A stretch of DNA of 6,276 bases from Paenibacillus sp. UBA6285 (GTDB lineage Bacteria > Bacillota > Bacilli > Paenibacillales > Paenibacillaceae): contig DJUJ01000097.1 in the NCBI GenBank assembly GCA_002438345.1, positions 554 through 6,829 on the forward strand. Reading direction: 5' to 3'. The notes below the pieces were generated by a model that did not search any database, was not told the origin of the DNA, and was given only the letters and a program-made list of their open reading frames with translations. This document shows, piece after piece, positions 5,466 to 6,276 of the stretch (position 1 is its first letter; every line of letters starts with the position of its first letter). The translations under genes were made by a program, and so were the position numbers.

Positions 5466-5505
5466 GTACCTATTCCGAACTGCTAATTAGTGTCCTTTTT
5501 ACAGC

Positions 5506-6105
5506 TTATTTAAAGACTTTAACTCGATCTTCAACTGGTTGGAATTGTTTCTCACCTGCTGGAGTTACTGTCTTTCCAAATGGCATTTGTGCGATTAGTT
5601 TCCATTCTTGCGGGATGCCCCAAGCTTCTTTCACTTCGTCGTCAATCAGTGGGTTATAGTGCTGAAGGGATGCGCCTAAACCTACTTCAGAAAGTGCGGT
5701 CCATACTACGAATTGCAGAATGCCTGAAGATTGGTTAGACCAAACTGGGAAGTTCTCAGCATATAATGCGAAGTTCTCTTGAAGGTTCTTCACTACGGCT
5801 TGATCTTCAAAGAACAATACGGAACCGAAACCTCCTTTGAAAGATGCTAATTTTTGCGCTGTTCCTTCAAATTGTTCAGCTGGAACGATTTTGCGCAAAG
5901 TTTCTGTAGTGATATCCCATAATTTATCATGCTGTTCACCTAAAAGAACAACGGCTCTGGAGCTTTGGGAGTTGAATGAAGTTGGGCTATGCAAAACCGC
6001 TTGCTCCACAATTTCAATAATTTGAGCATCGGTTACAGTGGATTCTTTACTGATGGCATATATGGAACGTCTTCCTTTAACAGCCTCAAAAAAATTGTTA
6101 GACAT
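5506..6105 (-). CDS. Nitroreductase family protein, CinD/Frm2-like
   Basis: This 199-residue protein matches the short nitroreductase branch that includes Lactococcus lactis CinD and yeast Frm2/Hbn1. These are FMN enzymes that reduce nitroaromatics and quinones with NAD(P)H; CinD is copper-induced and linked to oxidative stress. Visible family features are GRRSIY (11-16) and SPTSFNSQSSR (40-50), both at the FMN phosphate and ring side. FKGGFGSVLFFED (89-101), LYAENFPVWSNQSSGILQFVVWTAL (114-138), GLGASLQHYNPLID (142-155), AQMPFG (172-177) and the C-terminal DRVKVFK follow. The length is complete for the branch. There is no signal or membrane segment, so it is cytosolic. The ATG at 6105-6103 has GGAGG ten bases upstream. 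It is a single-gene unit with a palindrome next to its predicted start point, which suggests a stress-responsive repressor. The substrate is not known. Confidence 0.92.
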   Translation of the reverse strand: MSNNFFEAVKGRRSIYAISKESTVTDAQIIEIVEQAVLHSPTSFNSQSSRAVVLLGEQHDKLWDITTETLRKIVPAEQFEGTAQKLASFKGGFGSVLFFEDQAVVKNLQENFALYAENFPVWSNQSSGILQFVVWTALSEVGLGASLQHYNPLIDDEVKEAWGIPQEWKLIAQMPFGKTVTPAGEKQFQPVEDRVKVFK

Positions 6106-6128
6106 AAAATAACTACCTCCATTTATTT

Positions 6129-6141
6129 AAGTAACTTACTT
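6129..6141. promoter_or_regulatory. Palindrome AAGTAACTTACTT, candidate operator of the nitroreductase gene
   Basis: AAGTAA and TTACTT form a perfect 13-base palindrome around a central C. It lies directly downstream of the predicted transcription start (near 6141) and just before the ribosome site, a position suited to a repressor. Similar short palindromes are used by HxlR/MarR-type redox repressors that control nitroreductases; which protein binds here is unknown. Confidence 0.45.
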
Positions 6142-6147
6142 TTGTGC

Positions 6148-6176
6148 ATCTTAGCACTTTTTTTCTGAAAATACAA
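6148..6176 (-). promoter_or_regulatory. Predicted promoter of the nitroreductase gene
   Basis: On the minus strand TTGTAT (6176-6171) and TAAGAT (6153-6148) are 17 bases apart, with TGC directly before the -10, giving an extended -10 box. The -10 is framed by a small inverted repeat, GTGC-N6-GCAC (6144-6157). The match is moderate, but its place relative to the gene and the palindrome at 6129-6141 is consistent. Confidence 0.5.
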
Positions 6177-6276
6177 CATCAATTTACAACTAATTTTGTC
6201 GGATATATAAGTTCCTCCGGTTAGTAACATCTCCCCTTCACTTTTCCGATATACATTACGGTTAAAAATAAGCTAT

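Noticed and set aside
5238..5486. Plus-strand open frame of 82 codons in another frame
   Set aside because: It overlaps the end of the prsA-like gene and reads through the terminator; Gln/Leu-rich shadow sequence.
6112..6231. Minus-strand open frame of 39 codons ahead of the nitroreductase gene
   Set aside because: The GGGGAG lies almost against the ATG, the frame crosses the predicted promoter and palindrome, and the peptide resembles nothing known.
6220..6276. Short minus-strand frame open from the right edge, ending CY-stop
   Set aside because: It is only about 18 codons; too short to say whether it is the end of a gene.

Overview
The window suggests a Firmicute of the order Bacillales, most likely Paenibacillus or a close relative. 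Every gene has a strong Gram-positive Shine-Dalgarno sequence, the promoters are SigA-like with extended -10 boxes, and there is a perfect CcpA cre match. The protein set fits as well: a PrsA-type foldase, a Bacillus-type Hfq-like protein, a YkgB-like lactonase and a CinD/Frm2-like nitroreductase. The genus is inference. No mobile element, CRISPR array, tRNA or rRNA was seen.

Layout, left to right. (1) 1-564, minus: N-terminal part of an ArAE_1/FUSC-type membrane exporter that runs off the left edge. (2) 727-1224, plus: small secreted helical protein of unknown function. (3) 1335-1976, minus: PAP2-family membrane phosphatase, convergent with (2); the likely terminator of each transcript lies at the stop codon of the other gene. 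(4) 2087-2308, plus: stand-alone Hfq-like Sm protein with a GTG start and an altered Sm2 motif, divergent from PAP2. (5) 2434-3540, minus: beta-propeller 6-phosphogluconolactonase-like protein. (6) 3723-4058, plus: single-domain LytTR DNA-binding protein, divergent from (5), with an extended -10 promoter overlapped by a perfect cre match. (7) 4244-5413, plus: membrane-anchored PrsA-like peptidyl-prolyl isomerase. (8) 5506-6105, minus: nitroreductase, with a palindrome just after its predicted transcription start.

The genes are mostly single-gene units that alternate in strand, separated by clear hairpin terminators, several of them bidirectional. They do not form an operon or one pathway. The main themes are regulation (Hfq-like protein, LytTR protein, cre site), envelope and export (exporter, PAP2, secreted protein, PrsA), and two metabolic or stress enzymes (lactonase, nitroreductase).

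I see no large undescribed multi-gene system. The points most worth following up are the divergent Hfq paralogue, the LytTR/lactonase intergenic control region, and the structured, possibly repeated element at 1229-1285.
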